The notes beneath the pieces were generated by a model. That model was not told where the DNA came from and searched no databases. It worked only from the letters and a program-made list of their open reading frames with translations. From positions 1 through 51,355 of the forward strand of contig DATBHZ010000022.1 of NCBI GenBank assembly GCA_036557185.1: 51,355 nt of DNA, in the 5' to 3' direction. The DNA comes from DATBHZ01 sp036557185 (GTDB taxonomy: Bacteria; Actinomycetota; Acidimicrobiia; IMCC26256; JAENVU01). Made by a program: the position numbers and the translations under genes. This document shows, piece by piece, positions 1-8,179 of this stretch (its first letter is position 1; each line of letters begins with the position of its first letter).

Positions 1-1104
1 CCCCGCGAAGCTCATCTGACAGAGCGAGATCTGCCCGCCGTACCCGATGAGCGGCACGAGCGAGAGCGCGACGATCCCCAGCGCGAACAGCTTGTTGTAG
101 GTGAGCATGTCGGAGCCGCTGAGCGTGGTCGCGAGGATCACCCCGAACGCGACCGACGCAAGCGCAAACGCGAGTGCGCCGCGGGCACTCGGCATCGGGA
201 AGAACTCGCGGCTCCGTCCCGTGCGCCCCGGGAGCCTGGGGTTCGGGAGCACGAGGAGCACGATGAAGAGAATGATCGCCGACACCGCGAGCTGAAAGCC
301 CGTGAAGTAGTCGCTGCCGTGGATGTAGCCAAGCGCGTACCCCTCGGCGCACCCGACGATCACGGCGCCGACGAACGTGAGCGGGAGGCTGCGCAGGCGC
401 CCGAAGATTGCTGCCGCGTACGCGCTCACGATCACCAGAGAGAGTGTCGGTGCGTCGAGCGAGATTGTCGGCGCGATCAGAATGCCGGCGAGCGCCGCGA
501 GCGACGTGGCGATGGCCCAAGCCAGCATCGACACACGCGCCGGCCGCGCTCCGTTGAGCTGTGCGAGGGAGCGGTCGTCGACGGTCGCGCGCATCGCGAC
601 GCCGACGCGCAATCGCGTTAGGAACACCCGGAACCCGATCGCGACCACGATCGCGACCCCGATCGTGATGATCTGGTGCCAGGTGATGAACGTGGGCCCT
701 ACGGCGATCGACTTCGTGCTGGAGAAGAACGTCGGGAACTGGCGACTGACAGCCGGCTTCCAGATGAGCTGGGCGAGACCGATCAGGAAGAGCAGCAGCG
801 AGATCGAGACGACGAGCTTGACGGTCTCCGATGTGTTCTCGAGCCCGCGCATGATGACCGTCTCGAGCAGCACCCCGAAGAGCGGCGCCAAGACCAGCAG
901 CACGAGCACCAGAGCGACCGGCGCCGGCCAGCCCCAGCCGAACCGCAGCTGCCAGTACACGAACGCGAAGAACATGCCGGCCGCGCCATGGGCGAAATTG
1001 AAGATGCCCGTGGTCGTGTACGTGAGTACGAGACCGCTGCCGATCACCGCGTAGATCGCGGCGACCGTCAGGCCGATGATCGTGAAGGACAGGAAGTCGT
1101 TCAC
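1..1104 (-). CDS. Branched-chain amino-acid type ABC permease, LivH-LivM fusion (partial)
   Basis: Inner-membrane permease of a high-affinity branched-chain amino-acid type ABC importer. The 368 visible codons start with GTG and run off the left edge, so the C-terminus is missing. The N-terminal part (NDFLSFTIIGL, then IFNFAHGAAGMF) is a LivH-type permease. After about 290 residues, the usual LivH length, the frame continues without a stop into a LivM-like start ending GYGGQISLCQMSFAG at the edge. I therefore read it as a LivH-LivM fusion. It lies 24 bp downstream of the binding-protein gene on the same strand, with a GAGGCGG ribosome-binding site. ATPases (LivF/LivG) are expected beyond the edge. 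The true substrate cannot be told from sequence; this family also moves amides, urea and aromatic compounds. Confidence 0.85.
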   Translation of the reverse strand, partial: MNDFLSFTIIGLTVAAIYAVIGSGLVLTYTTTGIFNFAHGAAGMFFAFVYWQLRFGWGWPAPVALVLVLLVLAPLFGVLLETVIMRGLENTSETVKLVVSISLLLFLIGLAQLIWKPAVSRQFPTFFSSTKSIAVGPTFITWHQIITIGVAIVVAIGFRVFLTRLRVGVAMRATVDDRSLAQLNGARPARVSMLAWAIATSLAALAGILIAPTISLDAPTLSLVIVSAYAAAIFGRLRSLPLTFVGAVIVGCAEGYALGYIHGSDYFTGFQLAVSAIILFIVLLVLPNPRLPGRTGRSREFFPMPSARGALAFALASVAFGVILATTLSGSDMLTYNKLFALGIVALSLVPLIGYGGQISLCQMSFAG

Positions 1105-1128
1105 CGCGACCGCCTCACTCGGAGGCTG

Positions 1129-2556
1129 CTATTTCGTGCTGTTGTAGCCGGGCAGGTTCGAGAGGCTCTGCCCGACGTCGGCAAGCGTGACACCGGACCC
1201 GTAGTTCTTCTTCAGCGTGTAGACGTTGTCCGGCGAGCAGTTGAAGATGCCGTTGTTCGGGTTGACCTTGATGAGCTTGAACCCGCTCGGTGTCGCCTGC
1301 TCGAGCACGAAGCAGCCCTGCGGGTTCTTGCCCGTGAGGTCCTGCGGCGCGTGGAGCCCGCCGCCGTCCCACGACGTCTCAGCCTTCGCGTTCTTGTAGA
1401 CGCAGCCTCGGGTCAGGTCGTTCCCGCACGCCTTGGCCGCCTTGGCGAACAGCAGCCATGCCGACCAGGCCTGCAGCCCGAGGTAAGTCCGGTTCTTGCC
1501 GTTGGGCTTGTAGTCCTTGAACGCCTGGAGGTACTGGCCGGTCGGCGAGTCCGGAGATGCCCCCTCGAACGGCTCGAACGAGCTGTAGACGTACACGTTC
1601 TTGTCCGCGAGTGCGGGGCCGGCGATCTGGATGAGGCTCTGGTCGTAGTGGTTGGCGTCGGTGCGGATCCAGTCAAGCTTGACGCCCTGGTTGTGGAGCT
1701 CCTGGAGCAGGTGGGCGAGGTTCTCGGGCTCGCCTTCCCAGACGAGTCCCTTCACTCCCGCCGACTTGATCGCGGCGGCGTACTGCGCCCAGCTGCTCGG
1801 ACCGGCCGCGGGGTAGGTGCCGCTGTAGACCTTCTTCCAGCCGAGCGCGTCGAGCGCCTCTTCGTGCTGCGCGCCCGTCACCTTCGTGGCGTCGATGTCG
1901 CCGACGAGGGTGCCGTAGGCCTTCGTCGAGTCGGGGTATTTCTTCGCGAGGTACTTGGCGTCGCCGATCGCGAGCACGTCTACCGGGTTCGGCACGGGCT
2001 GCACGAGCAGGTCGGAGGCGCGCGCCTTCGGGCTCACGACATATCCCGCGATGTCGGGGAGGAGGCACTTCAGTCGCATCTCGACGCCGTCCTGGTCGAA
2101 CACGGCGCCGCCGCCGACCATCATGAAGTCCTGCTGGCACGACTCCTGCATGCGCGGCTTGACGTTCGTGAGCGCGGCGTCGCGCTTGTCGACGACGATG
2201 TGGCGACCGTCGATGCCCCCGCGCGCGTTGCACCACGCGGCGAAGACGTCAGCCGTGTCGAACAGCTCCTGGTTCAAGCCCTGACGGCCGGCGAACCCGG
2301 GGTCCGAGAAGGTGGCGATCCGGACCGTGGTGGGCGTGACCCCGCGGTCGGTCGAGCCCGATGGGTTGCCCCCCTCGCACACGTTCTTCTGTGTTCCGAA
2401 GTCGGGGTTGAGTGAGCCGGACGAACCATTGGAGCTCGAGGTGCTGGAGGTGGTGTTCCCGGACTTGCTGCTGCTGTGCCCGCCGCAGGCTGCGACGACG
2501 AGTGCGCCGACTGCGAGTGCTGCCGTCACACGCGCCGTATTCCGGAATCGCCTCAC
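1129..2556 (-). CDS. ABC transporter substrate-binding lipoprotein (Peripla_BP_6 type)
   Basis: Extracellular solute receptor for the adjacent LivHM-type permease. It is 475 aa with a lipoprotein signal peptide (MRRFRNTARV, hydrophobic core, lipobox VVAAC) and a Ser/Thr/Gly-rich tether at about residues 27-50. A type I periplasmic binding fold follows, with VRIATFSDPG near residue 80 and several Cys residues in the C-terminal half. It starts with GTG; AGGGGG four bases upstream is a good ribosome-binding site and decides the start. It is the first gene of the importer operon. The 21 bp palindrome at 2614-2634 lies about 58 bp upstream and is the likely control site. The ligand is unknown; short-chain amides, amino acids and aromatic acids are all plausible for this family. 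Confidence 0.9.
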   Translation of the reverse strand: MRRFRNTARVTAALAVGALVVAACGGHSSSKSGNTTSSTSSSNGSSGSLNPDFGTQKNVCEGGNPSGSTDRGVTPTTVRIATFSDPGFAGRQGLNQELFDTADVFAAWCNARGGIDGRHIVVDKRDAALTNVKPRMQESCQQDFMMVGGGAVFDQDGVEMRLKCLLPDIAGYVVSPKARASDLLVQPVPNPVDVLAIGDAKYLAKKYPDSTKAYGTLVGDIDATKVTGAQHEEALDALGWKKVYSGTYPAAGPSSWAQYAAAIKSAGVKGLVWEGEPENLAHLLQELHNQGVKLDWIRTDANHYDQSLIQIAGPALADKNVYVYSSFEPFEGASPDSPTGQYLQAFKDYKPNGKNRTYLGLQAWSAWLLFAKAAKACGNDLTRGCVYKNAKAETSWDGGGLHAPQDLTGKNPQGCFVLEQATPSGFKLIKVNPNNGIFNCSPDNVYTLKKNYGSGVTLADVGQSLSNLPGYNSTK

Positions 2557-2889
2557 CGTTCCCCCTGACGACTTGCGTTCGATCTCTGTTCACTTGACAG
2601 CGCCGGAGCGCCGGATCTGACGCCTCGTCAGATCGGGGGAACAATGCCCCGTCCCCCGCCCGGTTGCAAGCCATCCCGGCCGCGCGGCGGCTCCGGAGCC
2701 AGTCGGGGTGCTCGGCGGACGGACCGGCGACGCGGCGTCGCGCGTGACGGGCGGGCGGGCTGACGAACAAGCGCCCGCTGGTGCCCGCGAACTCGGCCGC
2801 GTGACCTACTCAGGCGGCCGAAGGGTGTGCCGATGACCCAATTTGCCGGTTGCCCCTGATGGGTTGCCGGGATCAGTCGGGAGAGGCCG
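2557..2889. other. Divergent intergenic region between the importer and the diguanylate cyclase
   Basis: A 333 bp non-coding stretch between two divergent genes. It holds the 21 bp perfect palindrome at 2614-2634 on the importer side and a ribosome-binding site GGGAGAGG at 2879-2886 before the cyclase start. The middle part (about 2650-2800) is GC-rich with short simple runs, and I see no convincing ORF or RNA in it. Confidence 0.6.
2614..2634. promoter_or_regulatory. 21 bp palindromic operator upstream of the ABC importer
   Basis: Perfect inverted repeat with 9 bp arms (GATCTGACG and CGTCAGATC) around a 3 bp spacer. It lies 58 bp upstream of the binding-protein start. The size and two-fold symmetry suit a TetR- or GntR-type dimer. 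The same 9-3-9 geometry, with a different sequence, occurs at 31092-31112. The cognate regulator is not evident nearby. Confidence 0.6.
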
Positions 2890-4365
2890 ATGGAGCGCGC
2901 GTCGGGTGGAGTGCGAGTGCGGATCACCGCGCTTCGTCCGCCCGCGGTCGTTTACGCGGTCGTCCCGATCGGCGCCGTTGCCTTCTGGTTCTTCCGCGAC
3001 TACGGGCTCGTCGCAGCCACGCCCTATTGGGTGGTCCTCCTCCTGCTCGTCGTCACCGCGGCGCTGAACCTGATCACGTTCGCCGCCCTCGACATGCATC
3101 CCGGCAGCCGCGTGTACCTGCACGCGCGGTTGTGTGTCTCCGCGCTGACAACAGCTGGTTTCCTCGGCGCCGTCGGTTGGGGGCCGCTGCTGGTCATCGG
3201 CTACGCGGTCGGCATGGCCGCCATGGTCGAGCAGGCCGGCGCGGAGAGTTGGCGCTTGGGCTTCGCGTGGTGCGCGGTCGGCATCCTGCTCGGCGAGATC
3301 GCCGTGACGCTCGGTTGGGCGCCGAGCCTGATCGACCCGGGCCTCGCGAATGCCGTGGCGATCTCGGGACTCATCTGCCTGTTCATCGTGGCGCGGGTGC
3401 TCGGCGACAAGGCCGCCCGCGCGGAAGCGGCCGAGGTGCAGCTCCGCGAGCGTGGCCAGCACTTCGAGTCGTTGATCGAGCACGCGGTCGACGTGATCGC
3501 CGTGCTCGACCTGAGCGGCACCATCGTCTTCGCGAGTCCCGCGGTGCAGTCGATGCTCGGTATCACGCCCGAGCAGCTCGAGGGGTCCTCCATCGCCACG
3601 CTGCTCGAGGCACGCGACCTCGCCGTGGTCCGGTCCTTGCTCCGGCGCGTGATCCGCGAACCCGGTGCCCTGGTGACGTCCGAAGTCGCGTTCCGCCACG
3701 CCGACGGGTCGCTCCGGCTCGCGGTGGTGACGATGACGCACTCGGATCGCACCGACGGCGTGGTGATGAACGCACACGACGTGACGGTCCAGCGCGCGCT
3801 GGAGGAGCGGCTGCGCTCCGACGCGCTGCACGACGCGCTCACCGGGCTCTGGAACAGGTCGGCTTTCATGGAGCACGCGGACGCCGCACTCGCTCGCGCC
3901 TCCCGCGACGGATCGACGCTCGCCGTGCTCTTCGTCGACCTCAACGGTTTCAAGCAGATCAACGATGCGTTCGGGCACGACTTCGGCGACGAGGTGCTCG
4001 CCGATGTCGCGCTGCGGCTCCGGCGCTGCCTCCGCAACACGGAGCTCGTCGCGCGCTTCGGCGGAGACGAGTTCACCGTTCTCGTCCAGGGCGTCGAACG
4101 CGAGACCCAGGTCGTGGCGATCGCCGAGCGCATCTGCGCCACGCTGCACCGCGACGACGACGAGGAAGGTCTCACGCTGGGTGCGAGCATCGGGATCGTG
4201 CTCGACACGGGTGGGGGCGTGCCCGTCGCCGAGCTGCTGCGGCGCGCCGACGAGGCGATGTACTCCGCAAAGCGCTCGGGCAATCCGTGGGAGATCGCGA
4301 ACGTCGTGACCGATGTCCCCGATTCGCCCGAGGGCGTCGAGCGGGACGGAGCCTCACCGAGGTAG
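2890..4365 (+). CDS. Membrane-bound PAS-GGDEF diguanylate cyclase
   Basis: Makes cyclic di-GMP from two GTP. The 491 aa protein has about five N-terminal membrane helices (residues 17-170), a PAS sensor (about 188-300, starting HFESLIEHAVDVIAVLD) and a GGDEF domain (about 310-470). The signature GGDEF at 391-395 is intact, as are DALTGLWNR and FVDLNGFKQIND, so the enzyme should be active. The inhibitory I-site, normally RxxD five residues before the motif, reads RNTE, so product feedback may be weak. The ATG follows GGGAGAGG. There is no EAL domain; the degenerate HD-GYP-like genes at 33546 and 34925 are the only other c-di-GMP-related genes in the window. The ligand sensed by the PAS or membrane part is unknown. 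Confidence 0.92.
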   Translation: MERASGGVRVRITALRPPAVVYAVVPIGAVAFWFFRDYGLVAATPYWVVLLLLVVTAALNLITFAALDMHPGSRVYLHARLCVSALTTAGFLGAVGWGPLLVIGYAVGMAAMVEQAGAESWRLGFAWCAVGILLGEIAVTLGWAPSLIDPGLANAVAISGLICLFIVARVLGDKAARAEAAEVQLRERGQHFESLIEHAVDVIAVLDLSGTIVFASPAVQSMLGITPEQLEGSSIATLLEARDLAVVRSLLRRVIREPGALVTSEVAFRHADGSLRLAVVTMTHSDRTDGVVMNAHDVTVQRALEERLRSDALHDALTGLWNRSAFMEHADAALARASRDGSTLAVLFVDLNGFKQINDAFGHDFGDEVLADVALRLRRCLRNTELVARFGGDEFTVLVQGVERETQVVAIAERICATLHRDDDEEGLTLGASIGIVLDTGGGVPVAELLRRADEAMYSAKRSGNPWEIANVVTDVPDSPEGVERDGASPR

Positions 4366-4407
4366 CGCGGCGACGTTGTCGCGGCGCGTGAGTGCGGCGC
4401 CGCTCGC

Positions 4408-4413
4408 TAGCGT
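4408..4413 (+). promoter_or_regulatory. Leaderless -10 box for the PLP enzyme
   Basis: TAGCGT lies 7 bases before the ATG at 4421, and no Shine-Dalgarno sequence is present. Transcription would begin at or next to the A of the start codon. This supports the start at 4421 over an in-frame upstream ATG at 4313 that would overlap the cyclase gene. Confidence 0.55.
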
Positions 4414-4420
4414 GCCGCTC

Positions 4421-5647
4421 ATGACGAGTCGCCTGCCCGAGCGTGGCCGGCCCGCGGACGAGATCCTCGGTGACCTCGATGTCCGACGTGCCCGCGAGCC
4501 CGACGTGCACGGCGCCCGGCTCTTCGGGCTCGTCTACCCCACGGGTCGAGACGACCTGGAGCAGCTGCTCGTCGAGGTGAACAACAAGTACCTCTTCGGC
4601 AACGCCTTGAACCCGTTCAAGTTCCCGGAGCTGGCCGGGCTCGAGCGCGAGGTCGTCCAGATGACCGGCGCGCTGCTGCACCAGAGCAGCGGTGGCGGGA
4701 CACTCACGTCCGGAGGCACCGAGTCGATCCTGATGTCGATGTTGGTGAACCGCGAGCGTGCCCGTGCGCGCGGCGTGGAGCATCCGACGATCCTGGCTCC
4801 TGCGTCGGCGCACCCCGCCTACGCGAAGGCTGCCCACTACTTCGGCATGGAGCACCGGACGGTCCCACTCGACTCGGCGTACCGGTGTGACGTCGACGCC
4901 ATGCGCGGCATGATCGACGCGTCGACGGCCGTGGTGGTCGCGTCCGCGTTCTCGTATCCCTACGGGATCATGGATCCTGTAACCGAGATCGCGGGCCTCG
5001 CGAGTGCGCACGGCATCGGTTGCCATGTCGACGCGTGCATTGGCGCGTTCATGCTTCCGTTCCTTGAGCGCAACGGCACCGACGTGCCCCCATGGGACTT
5101 CCGCGTGCCCGGGGTCACGGAGATCTCCGCCGATGTGCACAAGTACGGCTACTGCCCCAAGGGCGCGTCGGTGGTCCTGCACCGCGACGATGACTGGTTC
5201 GGGCACCAGGTCTTCTTGTTCGACCGCTGGGGCGCGGGGCTCTACGGGTCACCGGGGGTCGCGGGGGCGCGCCCCGCAGCGCCCATCGCGACGGCCTGGG
5301 CGGCGATGACCTATCTGGGGATCGAGGGATACACGCGGATCCAGCGGGAGCTGATGGAGACGACGGTGCAGGTCCAGGAAGCGATCGCGGATCTCGACGG
5401 CATCGAGATCGTCGGGGAGCCGATCGGGCCGGTGTTCGCGCTGCGGTCGGACACCATCGACCTCGGTGCAGTCAACGACGTGATGGACGACCGCGGCTGG
5501 AACCTGAACCGCAACACGGACCCCCCGGGGATCCACATGATGCTGTCGCCCGCGCACAGGCTCGTCGTCGACGATCTGGTGCGCGACCTGCGTGAAGCGG
5601 TGGCGACGCACGGCAAGTCCCGCGGGGTGGAGGCCCGCTACGCATGA
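4421..5647 (+). CDS. PLP-dependent sphingosine-1-phosphate-lyase/decarboxylase-like enzyme
   Basis: A 408 aa fold-type I pyridoxal-phosphate enzyme of the group II decarboxylase superfamily. The cofactor-lysine motif ADVHKYGYCPKG (Lys about 241) closely matches sphingosine-1-phosphate lyases, which read ADTHKYGYAPKG. The phosphate-binding segment LTSGGTESI and the CHVDACIGAF stretch also fit. It may cleave a phosphorylated amino alcohol or decarboxylate an amino acid; sequence alone cannot decide. I chose ATG 4421 because a TAGCGT box sits 7 bases upstream and earlier starts run into the preceding gene. Its stop overlaps the next start (ATGA), so it is translationally coupled to a SnoaL-like gene and leads a set that also holds a zinc dehydrogenase and a DUF7064/7065-like protein. 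Confidence 0.85.
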   Translation: MTSRLPERGRPADEILGDLDVRRAREPDVHGARLFGLVYPTGRDDLEQLLVEVNNKYLFGNALNPFKFPELAGLEREVVQMTGALLHQSSGGGTLTSGGTESILMSMLVNRERARARGVEHPTILAPASAHPAYAKAAHYFGMEHRTVPLDSAYRCDVDAMRGMIDASTAVVVASAFSYPYGIMDPVTEIAGLASAHGIGCHVDACIGAFMLPFLERNGTDVPPWDFRVPGVTEISADVHKYGYCPKGASVVLHRDDDWFGHQVFLFDRWGAGLYGSPGVAGARPAAPIATAWAAMTYLGIEGYTRIQRELMETTVQVQEAIADLDGIEIVGEPIGPVFALRSDTIDLGAVNDVMDDRGWNLNRNTDPPGIHMMLSPAHRLVVDDLVRDLREAVATHGKSRGVEARYA

Positions 5648-6156
5648 CGACGCGCCTGACACCTTCCGACCTCGTGGAGCTCGAGGGGATCAAGCGGCTC
5701 AAGTACGCGTACTTCCGTTGCCTCGACCTCAAGCTGTGGGACGAGATGCTCACCCTCTTCGTGCCTGATGCCGTCGCGTCCTACAGCGCGGGCGCATACA
5801 GCTACGAGGGGCGTGACGCGATCGTTGACTTCTTCCGCAAGGCCATGGGGCGTGAGACCTTCCTCTCGAGCCACAAGGCGCACCATCCCGAGATCGACCT
5901 CGTCGCGCCCGACATGGCACGCGGCACGTGGGCGCTCGAGGACACGGTGATCGACACGCAGTGGGAGCTCGACATCCGCGGCGCCGCGTTCTACGAAGAC
6001 GTGTACGTGAAGCGCAGCGGCGCGTGGAAGATCAAGCGGACGGCGTACAAGCGCGTGTTCGAGGAGCTCTCCCCGCGCGGCGGACGCCAGGGTCTGCAGC
6101 TCACAGCGTCGTGGTGGGGCACCGGCGGCCGCAGCTCGCTGCCGGGGCCGGAGTAG
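5644..6156 (+). CDS. SnoaL-like/NTF2-fold protein
   Basis: A 170 aa cytosolic protein of the SnoaL/NTF2 cone-shaped alpha+beta barrel family (SnoaL_4 type). The segment LKYAYFRCLDLKLWDEMLTL followed by F.PDAVASY and later DVYVKRSGAWKIKRTAYKR is typical. Family members are small cyclases, dehydratases, isomerases or ligand binders that act on hydrophobic substrates. Its ATG overlaps the stop of the PLP enzyme gene (ATGA), indicating coupled translation and a joint pathway. The zinc dehydrogenase follows 4 bp later. No specific reaction can be assigned. Confidence 0.85.
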   Translation: MTTRLTPSDLVELEGIKRLKYAYFRCLDLKLWDEMLTLFVPDAVASYSAGAYSYEGRDAIVDFFRKAMGRETFLSSHKAHHPEIDLVAPDMARGTWALEDTVIDTQWELDIRGAAFYEDVYVKRSGAWKIKRTAYKRVFEELSPRGGRQGLQLTASWWGTGGRSSLPGPE

Positions 6157-6160
6157 TCGC

Positions 6161-7246
6161 GTGCGCGCGTCAGTGCTCCGGGAGATCGGTGGGCCGTTCT
6201 CGGTCGAGCAGATCGACCTCGCTCCCGTGCCCTCCGGATCGATCCGTGTTCGCCTTGCCGCGAGCGGCGTGTGCCGTTCCGATCTCTCGGTCGTGCGAGG
6301 CGTGATCCCACAGGCGTTTCCGACGGTGCTCGGCCACGAGGGCGCCGGTGTGGTGGTCGAGGTGGGCGACGCGGTCACCGCGGTCACGGCGGGCGACCAC
6401 GTCATCCTGTCGTGCGTCGCGCCGTGTCGGGTGTGCGCAGCGTGCTTGCGCGGCGAGATCGAGCTGTGCGAGCACGGGATGGACCACGCGTTCGGCCCGG
6501 CCTACGCCACGTCGGCGTCGGGTGGCGAGGTGTATGCCGCGTTCGGCTTGGGGACGTTCGCGGAGGAGACGGTCGTCCCCGCCTCGGCGGCGGTCGTCAT
6601 CGACCGCGAGTTCCCGCTCGACCTTGCGTCGCTCATCGGCTGCGGCGTCGTCACCGGCGTCGGAGCGGTGCTCCGCTCGGCACGCGTCGCGCCGGGGGAG
6701 ACGGTGGCGGTGATCGGTTGCGGAGGCGTCGGCCTGTCGGCCGTCCAGGGAGCGCGCGTCGCCGGTGCGGCGCGCATCATCGCGGTCGACACCGTGGCCT
6801 CCAAGCTCGACCGCGCCGTCAAAGCCGGAGCAACCGATGTCGTCGACGCCGGCGCGTCCGAGCCGATCGACGCCGTTCGAGCCCTCACCGCGGGTGCCGG
6901 CGTCGATCACGCGGTCGAAGTCGTCGGGCTCTCGGCGACCATCCTCCAGGCGTACGGGATGGCGCGGCGGGGTGGCACGGTGACCATCGTCGGCGCGGGA
7001 AGCTTCGACGACATGGTCTCGATCTCGGCGATGCAGCTGATGGCCGACGCGAAGACCGTCCGCGGTTGCGTCTACGGCGCCACTGATCCCGCCCGCGACT
7101 TTCCCGTCCTGCTCGACCTCGCGCGGCGCGGCGCGATCGACCTCGAGCAGCTGGTGACGCAGCGCATCGATCTCGACGAGCTCGACGAGGCCTTCACCGC
7201 GATGGACGCGGGGAGCGTCGCGCGCAGCTTGGTGGTGTTCGAGTGA
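6161..7246 (+). CDS. Zinc-dependent alcohol dehydrogenase (MDR family)
   Basis: A 361 aa medium-chain dehydrogenase that oxidises an alcohol or reduces an aldehyde with a nicotinamide cofactor. The catalytic zinc ligands are visible at Cys38 (SGVCRSD) and His59-Glu60 (GHEGAG). A four-Cys structural-zinc lobe lies in CVAPCRVCAACLRGEIELC, and a Rossmann motif in GCGGVGLSAVQGARVAG. The overall pattern, with IGCGVVTG before the Rossmann fold, matches class III and NDMA/mycothiol-type actinobacterial enzymes; a second copy is at 29936-31039. The GTG start is 4 bp after the previous stop, so this is the third gene of the operon. The substrate is probably produced or consumed by the neighbouring PLP enzyme or DUF7064/7065-like protein (inference). 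Confidence 0.9.
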   Translation: MRASVLREIGGPFSVEQIDLAPVPSGSIRVRLAASGVCRSDLSVVRGVIPQAFPTVLGHEGAGVVVEVGDAVTAVTAGDHVILSCVAPCRVCAACLRGEIELCEHGMDHAFGPAYATSASGGEVYAAFGLGTFAEETVVPASAAVVIDREFPLDLASLIGCGVVTGVGAVLRSARVAPGETVAVIGCGGVGLSAVQGARVAGAARIIAVDTVASKLDRAVKAGATDVVDAGASEPIDAVRALTAGAGVDHAVEVVGLSATILQAYGMARRGGTVTIVGAGSFDDMVSISAMQLMADAKTVRGCVYGATDPARDFPVLLDLARRGAIDLEQLVTQRIDLDELDEAFTAMDAGSVARSLVVFE

Positions 7247-7285
7247 CGGGGGTGTTCGAGTGACCGGCGTGTTCGACCTGACCGC
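7235..7285. repeat. Three tandem 17 bp units at a gene junction
   Basis: Units starting at 7235, 7252 and 7269 each begin GTGTTCGA; the first two share GTGTTCGAGTGAC exactly. They span the stop of the dehydrogenase gene (7244-7246) and the start of the next gene, duplicating its GTG start context, so both GTG 7260 and GTG 7269 are possible starts. The period is not a multiple of three. Confidence 0.75.
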
Positions 7286-8177
7286 GGCGGACGAGCAGCG
7301 CCATCCCGCCGATCGCGAGGAGCTCTGGGGCGAGTCGTGGTACCTCGACTGGGCCTCCGCCGACGCCTCGTACGGCGGCTACGTGCGACTCGGTCTGTAT
7401 CCGAACCTCGGCAAGTCGTGGTGGTGGATCGCGCTCGTCGGAGAGGGACGTCCGCTCACGCTGGTCGTCGAGCACGAGCTGCCGTGCCCCGACGGTGACG
7501 CCGCGCTCGACGTCTCGGGACCGACGAGCTACCGGCTCGAAGCGCCCGAGCCGCTGCGCACGATCCGCGTGCGTTCGCGTGCACGAGGGATCGTCGTCGA
7601 GCAGCCGTCGTCGGTGTTCCAGGGTCTCGACGGCCCGACCACGGACGTCGAGCTGGATCTCGTCTGGGAGTCACGCGCCACCCCCTTCCCGTATCCAGTG
7701 ACGACTCGGTACGAGATCTCGTCGTGGGTCACCGGGCGCGTGACGATCGGCGACGACACCATCGACGTGGATTGCGCGGGCCAGCGCGACCACTCCTGGG
7801 GTGTTCGCGACTGGTGGCTGTTCCCCTGGAACTGGACGTCCGGCCATCTCTCCGACGGCAGCTTCCTGCATGCAGCTCGATCGCTGATCCCCGACCTCGA
7901 GCTCTTTGCGGTGGGGTACACCGTCGATCCGGCCGGCACGCTGACCACCGCGGACGGTGTCGAGAACGAGGTGACGCTCGACGAGCACCAGATGCCCGTG
8001 CGCGCCGAGCAGCGCATCGGCCCGGTGTCGTTCACGACGGAGCCGGTGGGTCACGCACCGTTGCTGCTCGTCGCCCCCGACGGCCGCCGCACCCGCTTCC
8101 CGCGTGCGATGTGCCGCTACACGACCGCCGACGGTCGCACCGGCACCGGCTGGACCGAATACAACTGGCCTCCTTGA
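7260..8177 (+). CDS. DUF7064/DUF7065-like beta-barrel protein
   Basis: A 305 aa soluble protein of unknown function. Its hallmark is GQRDHSWGVRDWW (about residue 175), the RDHSWG signature of DUF7064/7065-type proteins that resemble the CrtC/AttH lipocalin-like hydratase fold. The rest is rich in Trp and alternating beta-strand patterns. It is the last gene of the PLP enzyme, SnoaL and dehydrogenase set. A distant paralogue sits at 25808-26965. GTG 7260 is annotated, but the tandem repeat at the junction makes GTG 7269 equally possible. Binding or hydration of a lipid-like substrate is an analogy, not something shown here. Confidence 0.8.
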   Translation: MTGVFDLTAADEQRHPADREELWGESWYLDWASADASYGGYVRLGLYPNLGKSWWWIALVGEGRPLTLVVEHELPCPDGDAALDVSGPTSYRLEAPEPLRTIRVRSRARGIVVEQPSSVFQGLDGPTTDVELDLVWESRATPFPYPVTTRYEISSWVTGRVTIGDDTIDVDCAGQRDHSWGVRDWWLFPWNWTSGHLSDGSFLHAARSLIPDLELFAVGYTVDPAGTLTTADGVENEVTLDEHQMPVRAEQRIGPVSFTTEPVGHAPLLLVAPDGRRTRFPRAMCRYTTADGRTGTGWTEYNWPP

Positions 8178-8179
8178 AT

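Noticed and set aside
4313..4420. Longer N-terminus for the PLP enzyme from ATG 4313
   Set aside because: It would overlap the cyclase gene by 53 bp, adds non-conserved residues, and a leaderless promoter points to ATG 4421.
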